This document shows positions 8,847 to 17,015 of a stretch of 64,000 nucleotides of DNA, in pieces (the stretch's first letter is position 1; each line of letters opens with the position of its first letter). The translations under genes and the position numbers were made by a program. A model generated the notes under the pieces. The model did not search any database and had not been told where the DNA came from. It was given only the letters and a program-made list of their open reading frames with translations. The stretch is from assembly GCA_900110635.1 (NCBI GenBank), contig FOEK01000003.1:124001-188000 (forward strand), in the 5' to 3' direction. Source of the DNA: Lachnospiraceae bacterium NE2001. GTDB taxonomy: Bacteria; Bacillota; Clostridia; Lachnospirales; Lachnospiraceae.

Positions 8847-9144
8847 TAAATACGATGTTATCTTATCGCCTTTAGCTTATGAGGATTTAGATAATATATA
8901 TAATGGGGTACTTCAGGTATCACAGGACTTAGATACTGCGAAAGAATATCTTGCAGCGCTAAAAGAAAAGATTTTGGGGTTAGAAGATAATCCGCAGATT
9001 CATCCAATTAGAAAATATGGTATTTTTGCAAACAAGGGATACAGATATACTGATTATAAAAAATATACAATTATCTTTAAAATCTTAGATGATACAAAAG
9101 AAGTTCTGGTTATAACTATTTGTTTAACCTCCGCTGATGTTTAA
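8836..9144 (+). CDS. type II toxin, RelE/ParE superfamily
   Basis: A 102-residue toxin. The segment VILSPLAYEDLDNIYNGV, then the helix pair around YLAALKEKILGLEDNP and the strands KGYRYTDYKKYTIIF and EVLVITI, follow the RelE/ParE fold. RelE-like members cut mRNA in the ribosome and ParE-like members poison gyrase; the sequence does not decide between them. It overlaps the antitoxin by 11 bases, so translation is coupled, and it is followed by a good terminator. The pair borders the accessory island. Confidence 0.87.
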   Translation: MVYDKYDVILSPLAYEDLDNIYNGVLQVSQDLDTAKEYLAALKEKILGLEDNPQIHPIRKYGIFANKGYRYTDYKKYTIIFKILDDTKEVLVITICLTSADV

Positions 9145-9159
9145 CTTTTGTTAGTGTGA

Positions 9160-9185
9160 GACGAGCAACGGCTCGTCTTTTTTTT
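9160..9185 (+). terminator. intrinsic terminator of the toxin-antitoxin operon
   Basis: A 7-bp GC-rich stem GACGAGC/GCTCGTC (9160-9166, 9171-9177) with loop AACG is followed by eight T residues. It lies 15 bases after the toxin stop and also separates it from the convergent HTH gene. Confidence 0.9.
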
Positions 9186-9192
9186 GTTTGTA

Positions 9193-9444
9193 TTAATCAA
9201 TATTATTTGTTGGTTCATAATGAATTATATCAGCCGGAGCGCATTCGAGTACAAAACATATCCGGGCAAGTACATCTGCATCTATCTTCTCGACATTTCC
9301 GTTATACCATTTGTCAATAACTTCAAATCTGGCATTTATAGCTCTGGCCAAGGCGTTTCGGGATATCTTCTGCTTATCCATTACATTCTTTAATGTGATT
9401 CTTACCTTTCCATAATCATTGATAGATATAACCTTATTCTTCAT
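9193..9444 (-). CDS. XRE-type helix-turn-helix regulator
   Basis: An 83-residue DNA-binding protein of the Cro/C1 (HTH_26-like) type. The helix-turn-helix runs through VRITLKNVMDKQKISRNALARAI and continues with a scaffold helix ending in LARICFVLECAPADIIHY, the usual end of this domain. There is no effector domain. It is transcribed away from the SPFH-led island, and the shared region holds an 11-bp direct repeat and a palindrome over a promoter, so it is the obvious candidate regulator of the island. Confidence 0.85.
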   Translation of the reverse strand: MKNKVISINDYGKVRITLKNVMDKQKISRNALARAINARFEVIDKWYNGNVEKIDADVLARICFVLECAPADIIHYEPTNNID

Positions 9445-9499
9445 AGACTAATCTCCAGATACATATATACAAAATACTGTTTTGAATTGCTAGTTCATA

Positions 9500-9560
9500 T
9501 ACTATATAAAAAGCTACACATTGACTAATACCTTGTTAAGAGTTACTATATAAATAGTAA
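9500..9560 (+). promoter_or_regulatory. promoter and putative operator between the HTH gene and the SPFH-led island
   Basis: TTGACT (9521-9526) and TACTAT (9544-9549) are spaced by 17 bases and point towards the SPFH gene. The -10 box lies in the imperfect palindrome TTACTA-TATAAA-TAGTAA (9543-9560). The 11-mer TACTATATAAA occurs at 9500-9510 and again at 9544-9554, 44 bases apart (about four helical turns), as expected for two sites of one regulator. Confidence 0.55.
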
Positions 9561-9607
9561 TTTTCTGGGATTTTTTGTTGAAAATATATGAAAAATGGAG
9601 AAAAGGT

Positions 9608-10963
9608 ATGAATAAACAGGAAAAGAGAGAAGGGGTTATTAGCGTTATAAAATACGAGGGGCCAAACAATGTTTTCGCCTGGAAACATCCAATCGAAGAT
9701 TTTAATACAGGTTCTCAGCTTATCGTCCACGAGTCGCAGGAAGCGGTATTTTATAAAGATGGAAAAGCACTGGATCTTTTTGGTTCAGGCAGATATACAT
9801 TAGAAACCAACAACATCCCAATAATGAGGGAGTCTTTTAAGTTGCCTTCGAATGCTGAGACTATGTTCCATGCAGAGGTATACTTCGTTAATCTCACAAC
9901 CCAAATGGGAATCAAATGGGGCACTGATTCGAAGGTGCGTCTCTTTGATCCTGCGTCAGGTCTTCATATAGAGATAGGAGCTTGCGGTAGCTTCAATCTT
10001 CGTGTAACCAATTCCAGAAAGTTTCTTGTAAAAGTGGTCGGAACCACACAGGGATTTACTCAGAATGAAGTGTTAAATGGCGATGCAGTTGGTTTCACAA
10101 CTGGTGCTTTCAAATCTCTCATAATGAATAGAGTTAAGTCGAATCTTGCACGAATCATAAAAGAACAGAACATAAATATATTGGAAGTCGATGAGCATTT
10201 GGACGAACTATCAGTAGCAATGCGTGACTCCATCAACGAGAACCTGGAAGATTACGGAATGATTATGCCAGAGTTCTTCATCACGGTTATTCAGACTCCT
10301 GATGATGATCCAAACTTCCGCAGATTGAAGCAACAGTTCGCGGACAAAACTCTTAAGGTTCGCGAAGAAGAGGTACGTCAGGCTGAGGCAGAAGCTGCTC
10401 AGAAGAGAAAGATAGTTGAAGCTCAGACAGCAGCTCAGCTCAAGATGGTTGGTGCACAAGGCGATGCAGAGGCACTCAAGATAAAGGCGCAAGCTGAGGC
10501 TGAAGCATATAAGATGCAGGCATTCGCAGAGGCTGCAGAAATGCAGGCAAAGGGCTACACCTATCAGCAGGAAACTGCTCGTCAGGTTGGGTTAGAGGCT
10601 ATGCAAAATGGTATTACTGGAAATGGAACTGGCGGCGGTAGCGGAATTGGCGATTTGGCTGGTCTTGGCGTAACGTTGGGCGCTATGGGCGGCGTTATGA
10701 ATATGACCAGAGAAGCAATGAATCCTATAATGGAGGGTTCGACTCAGGTAGGAGCTGGCTTCGGTGCTGTTGTATCAGGTCAGGTAAATGATGGATGGAT
10801 CTGTCCGAACTGCGGAGCCAAAGGTCTTACCAGTAGATTCTGTCCAGATTGTGGAACTCCACAACCTGTTAAGGATAATGGTTGGACCTGTCCAAGTTGT
10901 GGAACCTCTGGAATAAAGAGTAAGTTCTGCCCAGACTGCGGAACAAAGAAACCTGAAGAGTAG
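9608..10963 (+). CDS. SPFH/band-7 protein with two C-terminal zinc ribbons (YdjI-like)
   Basis: A 451-residue membrane-scaffold type protein. An SPFH (stomatin/prohibitin/flotillin) domain spans about 25-235, an Ala/Glu/Gln-rich coiled coil about 240-330, a Gly-rich link about 335-385, and two zinc ribbons follow: CPNCGAKGLTSRFCPDCG and CPSCGTSGIKSKFCPDCG. The architecture equals Bacillus YdjI-type proteins linked to phage-shock/membrane-stress complexes. No membrane helix is visible, so membrane contact would be peripheral. I choose ATG 9608, preceded by GGAGAAAAGG, over the upstream TTG 9575. It starts a co-directional series with gaps of 10 to 60 bases. Confidence 0.88.
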   Translation: MNKQEKREGVISVIKYEGPNNVFAWKHPIEDFNTGSQLIVHESQEAVFYKDGKALDLFGSGRYTLETNNIPIMRESFKLPSNAETMFHAEVYFVNLTTQMGIKWGTDSKVRLFDPASGLHIEIGACGSFNLRVTNSRKFLVKVVGTTQGFTQNEVLNGDAVGFTTGAFKSLIMNRVKSNLARIIKEQNINILEVDEHLDELSVAMRDSINENLEDYGMIMPEFFITVIQTPDDDPNFRRLKQQFADKTLKVREEEVRQAEAEAAQKRKIVEAQTAAQLKMVGAQGDAEALKIKAQAEAEAYKMQAFAEAAEMQAKGYTYQQETARQVGLEAMQNGITGNGTGGGSGIGDLAGLGVTLGAMGGVMNMTREAMNPIMEGSTQVGAGFGAVVSGQVNDGWICPNCGAKGLTSRFCPDCGTPQPVKDNGWTCPSCGTSGIKSKFCPDCGTKKPEE

Positions 10964-10974
10964 GAGGATGCGTT

Positions 10975-11676
10975 ATGAACGGTAAAAGTAAAAATGTAGT
11001 CGTTATAACCTATGCAGTTATTACTGTTATATTCGTAGTTGCATTCTTTGTTGTTCCATTTGAAAGAAATGCTACTGCTTGGTCAGCATTTGCTTTCGGA
11101 TGTGTTTCACTGATAGCAGGTGCTATCATAACATTTCTCTCTTTTGATAAGGGAGACAGTCTCAAGTCAAAGATATACGGATTCCCGATTTTTAGACTCG
11201 GCTATTACTACACAATAGTACAGATGATCCTTTCAATAGGTTTCATCATATCTGCTTGGTTTGTTGACATTCCTTCCTGGGTTGTGATTATATTTGGTCT
11301 CGCGCTTCTTGGAGTGACAGTGATTGGCGTAGCTCAGCTAGATAACGTACGTGATATAGTTGAACGTCAGGATACCAAAGTAAAAGCGAACACAGAGATG
11401 ATGGAATCACTTCGCCGAGATGTTGATTCTCTGGTCCGCAAATGCACCGATGAAAAGGTCAAGAAAGAACTGGAGAAGCTTGCGGAAGAATTCAAGTACA
11501 GCGACCCAGTTTCGTCCAATGAAACGCACGAAATTGAAAGTGAGATAAAAGCGAAAATAGATAATATACGCAGTATATTTGATTCTAACAAAGAAATAGA
11601 TGAGAAAGAGTTGGGTGTTTTGAATCAAATGATAAAGGATAGAAATGATATATGTAAGAACTTAAAATATCAATAA
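10975..11676 (+). CDS. four-helix membrane protein with cytoplasmic coiled coil
   Basis: A 233-residue unrecognised protein. Four hydrophobic helices (about residues 8-28, 37-56, 74-96 and 100-120) are followed by a charged cytoplasmic tail (about 125-233) with heptad-like Leu/Val spacing, for example MMESLRRDVDSLVRKC. It begins 12 bases after the SPFH gene with AGGAGG before the start, so it is almost surely in the same operon and may be the membrane partner of the SPFH protein. Confidence 0.8.
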   Translation: MNGKSKNVVVITYAVITVIFVVAFFVVPFERNATAWSAFAFGCVSLIAGAIITFLSFDKGDSLKSKIYGFPIFRLGYYYTIVQMILSIGFIISAWFVDIPSWVVIIFGLALLGVTVIGVAQLDNVRDIVERQDTKVKANTEMMESLRRDVDSLVRKCTDEKVKKELEKLAEEFKYSDPVSSNETHEIESEIKAKIDNIRSIFDSNKEIDEKELGVLNQMIKDRNDICKNLKYQ

Positions 11677-11692
11677 TTCTAAGGAGATGGCG

Positions 11693-12907
11693 ATGAAACG
11701 ATTGGCTTGTGAGATGTGCGGCAGCAATGATCTGGTTAAGCAGGATGGTGTTTTTGTTTGTCAAAACTGCGGGACGAAGTACTCTGTTGAAGAAGCTAAG
11801 AAACTAATGATAGAAGGGCCGGTAGAGGTTGAAGGAAAAGTTGAAGTTACAGGTACAGTAAAAATAGATTCAGAAGATAAACTTCAAAATCTTTACCAAA
11901 TCGCAAGACGTGCAAAAGAAGAAGATAATGCGGAAAATGCAGCCAATTACTATGAGAAGGTTTTGGAATATGATCCCAATAGTTGGGAGGCTTCTTTCTA
12001 TGTTGTTTATTTTAAAGCAAAACAACAAAAAGTTATGAATATTAAAATGGCAGCAAAAAGTGTGACTAACTGCTTGGATAGCGTGTTAAAGCTATTGAAA
12101 CAACAAGTGGAAAATGAATTAGATTTAGGACAAGCTATTAAAGAAATCTCCGATAAGTGTATTTTTTTATGCGATTTACTGATAACGGCATCCAGATCTA
12201 ATTTCTATGAGAACGATCTCAAGACTCATTGTACCAATGTTGAAGCTAGCAGAGATATTCTTTATAAATTAGGGAATTTAATAGATTCCAATTTTGATTT
12301 AGGCGTATTTTCAGAAGAATCCGTCAGCTTATGGAAGAAGGGAATAGAAATTCATAATAGCATTTTACCTTATCTTTCGGAAAAGAACAGTAATCAATAT
12401 GTGATTGAAATATATGCAAAGAAAATAGGTAAATATGATGAAGAATACTATAAAAAATATAGTAATTCTCAGAATATAGTTAGCCTTACTAAAGAACGAG
12501 AAAACCTAAAAAATAAGAAAGAATCTTTAGTAAAACAAAGAAATAATCTAAATGAGAAGATTACATCTTTGGAAGAAGATGTAAGAAGCGGTACCTTTGT
12601 TGTGAGAATAATTGCAGGAATATGCATGTTAATAGTTGGTTTTATATTCGCATCTCTGGGGTATCCTGGACTTAATTTCTTTGGGGTGTCAGTACTATGT
12701 ATTGGTATTGGGGTAATTAGCTATGCTATTTCCAAAATGGTTAAAAGAAAACAACTGAATGAAGAAATTTCTTCTGAAAATGTAAAACTTGAAAAACTAG
12801 ATGCTGATATAAAACAAATAAAATCAAGAATTAAAGAAGTAGAAGACTCGATAAAGGATAATAAAATTAATCAATACATATCTGGAGATATGAACAAAAA
12901 GATATAG
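11693..12907 (+). CDS. zinc-ribbon, helical-repeat and coiled-coil membrane protein
   Basis: A 404-residue protein of unknown function. An N-terminal zinc ribbon (CEMCGSNDLV, then CQNCGTKYS) is followed by the EEAKKLMIEG segment common after such ribbons, a TPR-like stretch (about 60-100), a long helical region, and a C-terminal pair of hydrophobic helices (about 300-345) framed by coiled coils on both sides. ATG 11693 is preferred because AAGGAG sits 6 bases before it; ATG 11687 touches the ribosome site. Base use becomes clearly AT-rich from about 11.9 kb onwards, unlike the two genes before it. Confidence 0.78.
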   Translation: MKRLACEMCGSNDLVKQDGVFVCQNCGTKYSVEEAKKLMIEGPVEVEGKVEVTGTVKIDSEDKLQNLYQIARRAKEEDNAENAANYYEKVLEYDPNSWEASFYVVYFKAKQQKVMNIKMAAKSVTNCLDSVLKLLKQQVENELDLGQAIKEISDKCIFLCDLLITASRSNFYENDLKTHCTNVEASRDILYKLGNLIDSNFDLGVFSEESVSLWKKGIEIHNSILPYLSEKNSNQYVIEIYAKKIGKYDEEYYKKYSNSQNIVSLTKERENLKNKKESLVKQRNNLNEKITSLEEDVRSGTFVVRIIAGICMLIVGFIFASLGYPGLNFFGVSVLCIGIGVISYAISKMVKRKQLNEEISSENVKLEKLDADIKQIKSRIKEVEDSIKDNKINQYISGDMNKKI

Positions 12908-12968
12908 TTTCTTAAAATGTGCAAGTTCTTATATTGTCGAAAGATATTCAAAAAAAGGATTATGAATA

Positions 12969-13961
12969 ATGAATGTAAATGGAAATAAGGATATATTTGT
13001 TTATAGAGGGGAGAGTAAAGATTATTCTACAGAAACAACTGGAATAATGAAGGCATTTACCCCTTCAATATATAGAGGAATGCCATTGGATTCAGATACA
13101 GTGAAAAAGGTTAACGAAGAAATATTAGGTAATTATAGACACTTCAAAGATATTCTTTCTGTTTTTCGTAGAATTGAGGACCAAGAAGATCATCCTAATG
13201 TTACTGCAAAGAATCGTATGAAGAGATTAGCAATAATGCAGCATTATGGAATGAAATCCCCCTTGTTGGATGTTACAGTGAATAAAAATGTTGCTCTGTA
13301 TTTTGCGTGTTGTGGAAATTTTGATAAAACAGGATATGTTTATTCTTTTATTGAAAAAGACCTAAAAGGAATGGAAACAGATACTGTTCGTAGAAGAATG
13401 GAAGTAATATGGGGGGATGCTATTAATCTAGATTCAACAAATATGGTTATTAATAGAAGCTATGTTATAGATTATGTGAATGTTTTTTCGACAAGTTTCG
13501 ATAATATAAGATATAAGAGGCAAGAAGGTAGATTTTTATTACATCATTTTAAAGAAGAAGATGGATATCTTATTCCTGTTCTACCGGATTATAAGCAGTG
13601 GGATGATGCTATAGATTCAAAAGATAAAATTACGAATCTTATTATGCTGGCATTAAAACATAAAATAACAAGAGTTTATTTGTTCCCTGATACTGATATT
13701 AGTATTAGGCTTTATATGGAATACCATCATAATAGTATTAAAGATAACATAAAACTTTTTTTAGAAGAAGATGATTATAAACTTGAAGGTTGGGAAGCAT
13801 TAGTGAAATTACTATCTCAAACAGAAGATGGCTACTATCTGTTGAAAACTGATATGAATGACTATTATTCATATTTGAAAAAACATATAAAAGGGGAAAA
13901 TGAAATAAACAAGATTTTATACGATTTAAGGGATGTGGTGATAGATTATGGCTGTGATTAA
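12969..13961 (+). CDS. FRG-domain protein
   Basis: A 330-residue protein with an FRG domain, named after a conserved Phe/Tyr-Arg-Gly motif, here FVYRGESKDY near residue 10. Further family signatures are MQHYGMKSPLLDVT and VALYFACCG at about 86-115, and the strand block VYSFIEKD. The domain is found in accessory and abortive-infection-like contexts, but its biochemical activity is not established. The C-terminal third (about 225-330) is helical and unassigned. The gene overlaps the TIR gene by 14 bases, so the two are translated together and may be partners. Confidence 0.85.
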   Translation: MNVNGNKDIFVYRGESKDYSTETTGIMKAFTPSIYRGMPLDSDTVKKVNEEILGNYRHFKDILSVFRRIEDQEDHPNVTAKNRMKRLAIMQHYGMKSPLLDVTVNKNVALYFACCGNFDKTGYVYSFIEKDLKGMETDTVRRRMEVIWGDAINLDSTNMVINRSYVIDYVNVFSTSFDNIRYKRQEGRFLLHHFKEEDGYLIPVLPDYKQWDDAIDSKDKITNLIMLALKHKITRVYLFPDTDISIRLYMEYHHNSIKDNIKLFLEEDDYKLEGWEALVKLLSQTEDGYYLLKTDMNDYYSYLKKHIKGENEINKILYDLRDVVIDYGCD

Positions 13962-15876
13962 GTGCAAGATGTGTGGCGGAGAACTAAAGATTCTCCCTGA
14001 TTCAACCATATGCGAATGTGAATACTGTGGCAGTAAACAGACCATACCAAATACAGACGATGAGAAACGCCTTAAACTATATGAACGGGCAAATAAGCTA
14101 CGCTTCGAAAATGAATTTGATAAAGCTGCAGGGGTTTATGAGTCTATAGTTTCAGAATATCAAGATGAAGCGGAAGCATACTGGGGCTTAGTTCTTTGTA
14201 AATATGGTATTGAGTATGTAGATGATCCTAAGACAGGAAAGAAGATACCTACTTGTCATAGGTCTTCTTTTGATAGCGTAATGGATGACGGCAACTTTGA
14301 TTTAGTTATGGAAAACTCTGATACAGTTGCTCGTGGTATTTATAGAGAAGAAGCAAAGCAGATTGAAGAATTACGTAAAGGTATCGTTGAGGTGTCTTCA
14401 AAAGAAGAACCTTACGATATCTTTATTTGTTATAAAGAGACAGCTGATGATGGACAGAGAACTATTGATAGTGTTATTGCACAGGATGTCTATCAAGAAC
14501 TGACTGATAAAGGATATCGTGTATTCTTTTCCAGAATTACACTTGAAGATAAACTGGGGCAAGAATACGAACCTTACATCTTTGCTGCCCTCAACTCCGC
14601 AAAGATAATGCTGGCATTTGGTACTTGCTATGATTATTACAATGCAGTCTGGGTAAAAAATGAATGGAGCAGATTTTTGCAGTTGATGGAGGCGGGGCAA
14701 AAGAAGACGCTAATTCCTTGTTTTAAAGACATCGATGCCTATGATATGCCGAAAGAATTTGCTCGACTTCAGGCTCAGGATATGGGCAAGGTTGGTGCTA
14801 TGCAGGATCTTATTCGTGGCATTGATAAGATATTTGGCAGAGATAAAAATGATGTTATTCAAGATTCAAGTGTTGACTTACATAACTTTCAAAATTCAAC
14901 AGATGAGAAAGTCTCATCAGTAGGAGTAGGTGGGCCAAATAGTCCTTCAATAGACTCGTTGATAAAACGAGCTCAAGGTTTTGTAAAAGATCACGAATGG
15001 AAGAAAGCATATGAGTATTCAGAAAGGATTTTAGATATTGATCCTGAAAACGGGAGCGCATATTTGGTTGAACTATTATGTAAGTTTGAAGAGACATATA
15101 TAATGTTTTTGCCGGATAAAGCATTTATAAGCAGTGCATATGATAAAGCATATAGATATGGGGATGAATCCACGAAAGAAGAATTAGCTCGTTATAAACT
15201 GGAATATCAGCAAAGAAAAGCTAAGAGAAAAGAGGAAATAATAGAAAGAAAGAAGAAGGAAGAAGAAGAAAATCTAAAAAAGCTTGAAGATATTAAATCA
15301 TTAATGGCATCAGCAAATAACGTAGGGAATTATCAAAGTGTGATTAGTCAATTAAAGAATATGAGGGGCTTTGGTGATTCTTCAAAATTGATAAAGGAAT
15401 GCGAAGAAAAAATTCAAGAATTAGAAAAAAAGAATAAAGAAGATGAAATGATACGTATTTTAGAGGAGAGAAAGGCTATTCTTGAATCAGGTTATAAATA
15501 TAGAGTTTTAGGTTTCGTCTCAAGTTTTGTAATTGCATGTATTTCGTTTCTTTTTCTGTATTTCTATATTACTAGTTTAAATGGAATATGTATGGCTTTC
15601 TTTGTGGTATTTTTGATTATTGCAATAAGCATTGTATGGGCCGAATTGGAAACAAAAAAGGAATTAGGTTATGTAAATAATTCATTAAGAGAATATAAAA
15701 CAGGATATGAGGAAAAACAAATAGATAATAAATTTTCACAAACTGATAAAAAAAAGGATTATTTTTTGGCGGTTGGGATAGTTTTCGCAGCTTTTGTAAT
15801 TATGTTTATTGTTAAAAAAATAATTAATCCGGATATTACATTGTGGGAGCTTATAAAGTCGTTTTTTTTTCATTAA
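13948..15876 (+). CDS. zinc-ribbon/TIR-domain/membrane protein (paralogue 1)
   Basis: A 642-residue protein. Order: zinc ribbon (CKMCGGELKI and CECEYCGS, residues 5-28), a TPR-like stretch (40-85), a conserved linker with CHRSSFDSVMDD, a TIR domain (about 148-290) with PYDIFICYKE, FFSRITLEDKLGQEYEP and WVKNEWSRFL, a TPR pair, a coiled coil (about 410-505), two membrane helices (about 515-565) and a third near the C terminus. Bacterial TIR domains often cleave NAD or make signalling nucleotides; the Glu of EYEPYI is the candidate catalytic residue. Whether it is enzymatic or scaffolding is unknown. It is nearly identical to the gene at 17016 over the first 190 codons. Confidence 0.88.
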   Translation: MAVIKCKMCGGELKILPDSTICECEYCGSKQTIPNTDDEKRLKLYERANKLRFENEFDKAAGVYESIVSEYQDEAEAYWGLVLCKYGIEYVDDPKTGKKIPTCHRSSFDSVMDDGNFDLVMENSDTVARGIYREEAKQIEELRKGIVEVSSKEEPYDIFICYKETADDGQRTIDSVIAQDVYQELTDKGYRVFFSRITLEDKLGQEYEPYIFAALNSAKIMLAFGTCYDYYNAVWVKNEWSRFLQLMEAGQKKTLIPCFKDIDAYDMPKEFARLQAQDMGKVGAMQDLIRGIDKIFGRDKNDVIQDSSVDLHNFQNSTDEKVSSVGVGGPNSPSIDSLIKRAQGFVKDHEWKKAYEYSERILDIDPENGSAYLVELLCKFEETYIMFLPDKAFISSAYDKAYRYGDESTKEELARYKLEYQQRKAKRKEEIIERKKKEEEENLKKLEDIKSLMASANNVGNYQSVISQLKNMRGFGDSSKLIKECEEKIQELEKKNKEDEMIRILEERKAILESGYKYRVLGFVSSFVIACISFLFLYFYITSLNGICMAFFVVFLIIAISIVWAELETKKELGYVNNSLREYKTGYEEKQIDNKFSQTDKKKDYFLAVGIVFAAFVIMFIVKKIINPDITLWELIKSFFFH

Positions 15877-16198
15877 TCTGAGGTTCGTATGATGGTGATA
15901 ATATGTACTGTATTTAGAAGCGGCTAAGAAACTAATGGATTATTGTATTGGTTTTTCTTTGAGTTCGTTTGTTGTGAGTGTAGGAGTTATTTTATGCATT
16001 GCAGCGAGTGGTTTTTATACATTAACTAATAAGAATAATAATTCGGTTAATGAAATAGACAAGTAAGTTGACTGTTATGTGTTGTTAATCTAGGTAATGA
16101 AATTTTAAATATAAATGAATGAAAAAAATGTGAGTTTAATTAGCCAATATCTCATATGAGATTAGAAAACAAATCATAATTATTGAGGAGCATTATTT
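15877..16198 (+). other. AT-rich gap in the island
   Basis: A 322-base stretch between the TIR and DUF2971 genes. It contains the 43-codon small ORF listed separately. Its 5' part holds GAAGCGGCTAAGAAACTAATG, nearly the same as the coding sequence for EAKKLM in the zinc-ribbon gene around 11.8 kb, so part of it may be a decayed zinc-ribbon gene. No clear terminator is visible. The promoter for the DUF2971 gene is not obvious. Confidence 0.5.
15935..16066 (+). CDS. possible 43-residue single-helix membrane peptide or gene remnant
   Basis: An ORF starting at ATG 15935 and ending in TAA encodes one hydrophobic helix (GFSLSSFVVSVGVILCI) followed by a polar tail ending NSVNEIDK. No ribosome site is visible. 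The preceding in-frame codons read LEAAKK before LM, echoing the EEAKKLM segment after the zinc ribbon at 11.8 kb. It is therefore either a tiny membrane protein or the leftover of a zinc-ribbon membrane gene. Confidence 0.3.
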   Translation: MDYCIGFSLSSFVVSVGVILCIAASGFYTLTNKNNNSVNEIDK

Positions 16199-16957
16199 AT
16201 GAGTACAGAACTATTTAATCATATTGATACATCAGATCGCTTACACCATTATTTGAAGATAAAAGGCGAAAATCATAATTACTATAAATTCTATACAAAT
16301 GAAACGATAGTTAAATCAATACTTGATTCTAGTTCGATTTATTTGTCAAAAGGCGAAAGATGGAATGATATTCAGGATAGAGTGAATTTTAATCCGGACG
16401 ATGATAGAGTTGTTAGGTTTGGATTATGCATGTCGTTTGCTAAATCTGAAAGTGTTGCCATGTGGATGCTGTATGGTAGAAATGATGGCTACATGATTGA
16501 CTTTAGAAAAGACATAATAAAACAATGCCTTAAGAGTACTCGAATTGAATGTGGGAGAATCAGAGAATCAAACTTTCAGAGTATTATTTCTCTTCATAAG
16601 TCAAAATTTTCTATCGAAGTAGTTGATGTGATATATTATAGCGAATCAGATGATAAAGAATCATTCTACATTAAGAGGTCGGATGAGGTTGTTCAAAATT
16701 GTAAACCAGAAATAATTAATGAAATTCGTTATTGCAAGAAAACGTTGCCCTGGCAGTATGAATGTGAATGTAGATTAATTGTTACAATAACCAAGTCTGT
16801 TGATGATATTGGTAGATGTGATACTGTTAAGATTGCATTTAATGAATCGAGCTTAAATGAACTTAAAAAAAGAATATATCATTCTCCAAATCATAAGGAG
16901 GATTTTTCTTTTGAAAAGAGTAAATTGAATGGGAAAATAGAATGGAATATAGAGTAA
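16199..16957 (+). CDS. DUF2971 protein
   Basis: A 252-residue protein of the DUF2971 type. Markers are YYKFYTNETIVKSILDSSSI, the WNDIQDR block (counterpart of the usual NDP..E), FGLCMSFAKSESVAMWMLY followed by GYMIDF, and the C-terminal PWQYECECRLI. The activity of the family is unknown; members recur in accessory regions beside immunity and toxin genes. It sits between the two TIR paralogues with AT-rich codon use like theirs. GAGGAG stands 8 bases before the start. Confidence 0.82.
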   Translation: MSTELFNHIDTSDRLHHYLKIKGENHNYYKFYTNETIVKSILDSSSIYLSKGERWNDIQDRVNFNPDDDRVVRFGLCMSFAKSESVAMWMLYGRNDGYMIDFRKDIIKQCLKSTRIECGRIRESNFQSIISLHKSKFSIEVVDVIYYSESDDKESFYIKRSDEVVQNCKPEIINEIRYCKKTLPWQYECECRLIVTITKSVDDIGRCDTVKIAFNESSLNELKKRIYHSPNHKEDFSFEKSKLNGKIEWNIE

Positions 16958-17015
16958 TAGGTTTGCTTGATCAGTGATTTTTTGAGATTGGATTTATTAA
17001 TTGGAGAAAAGATAT

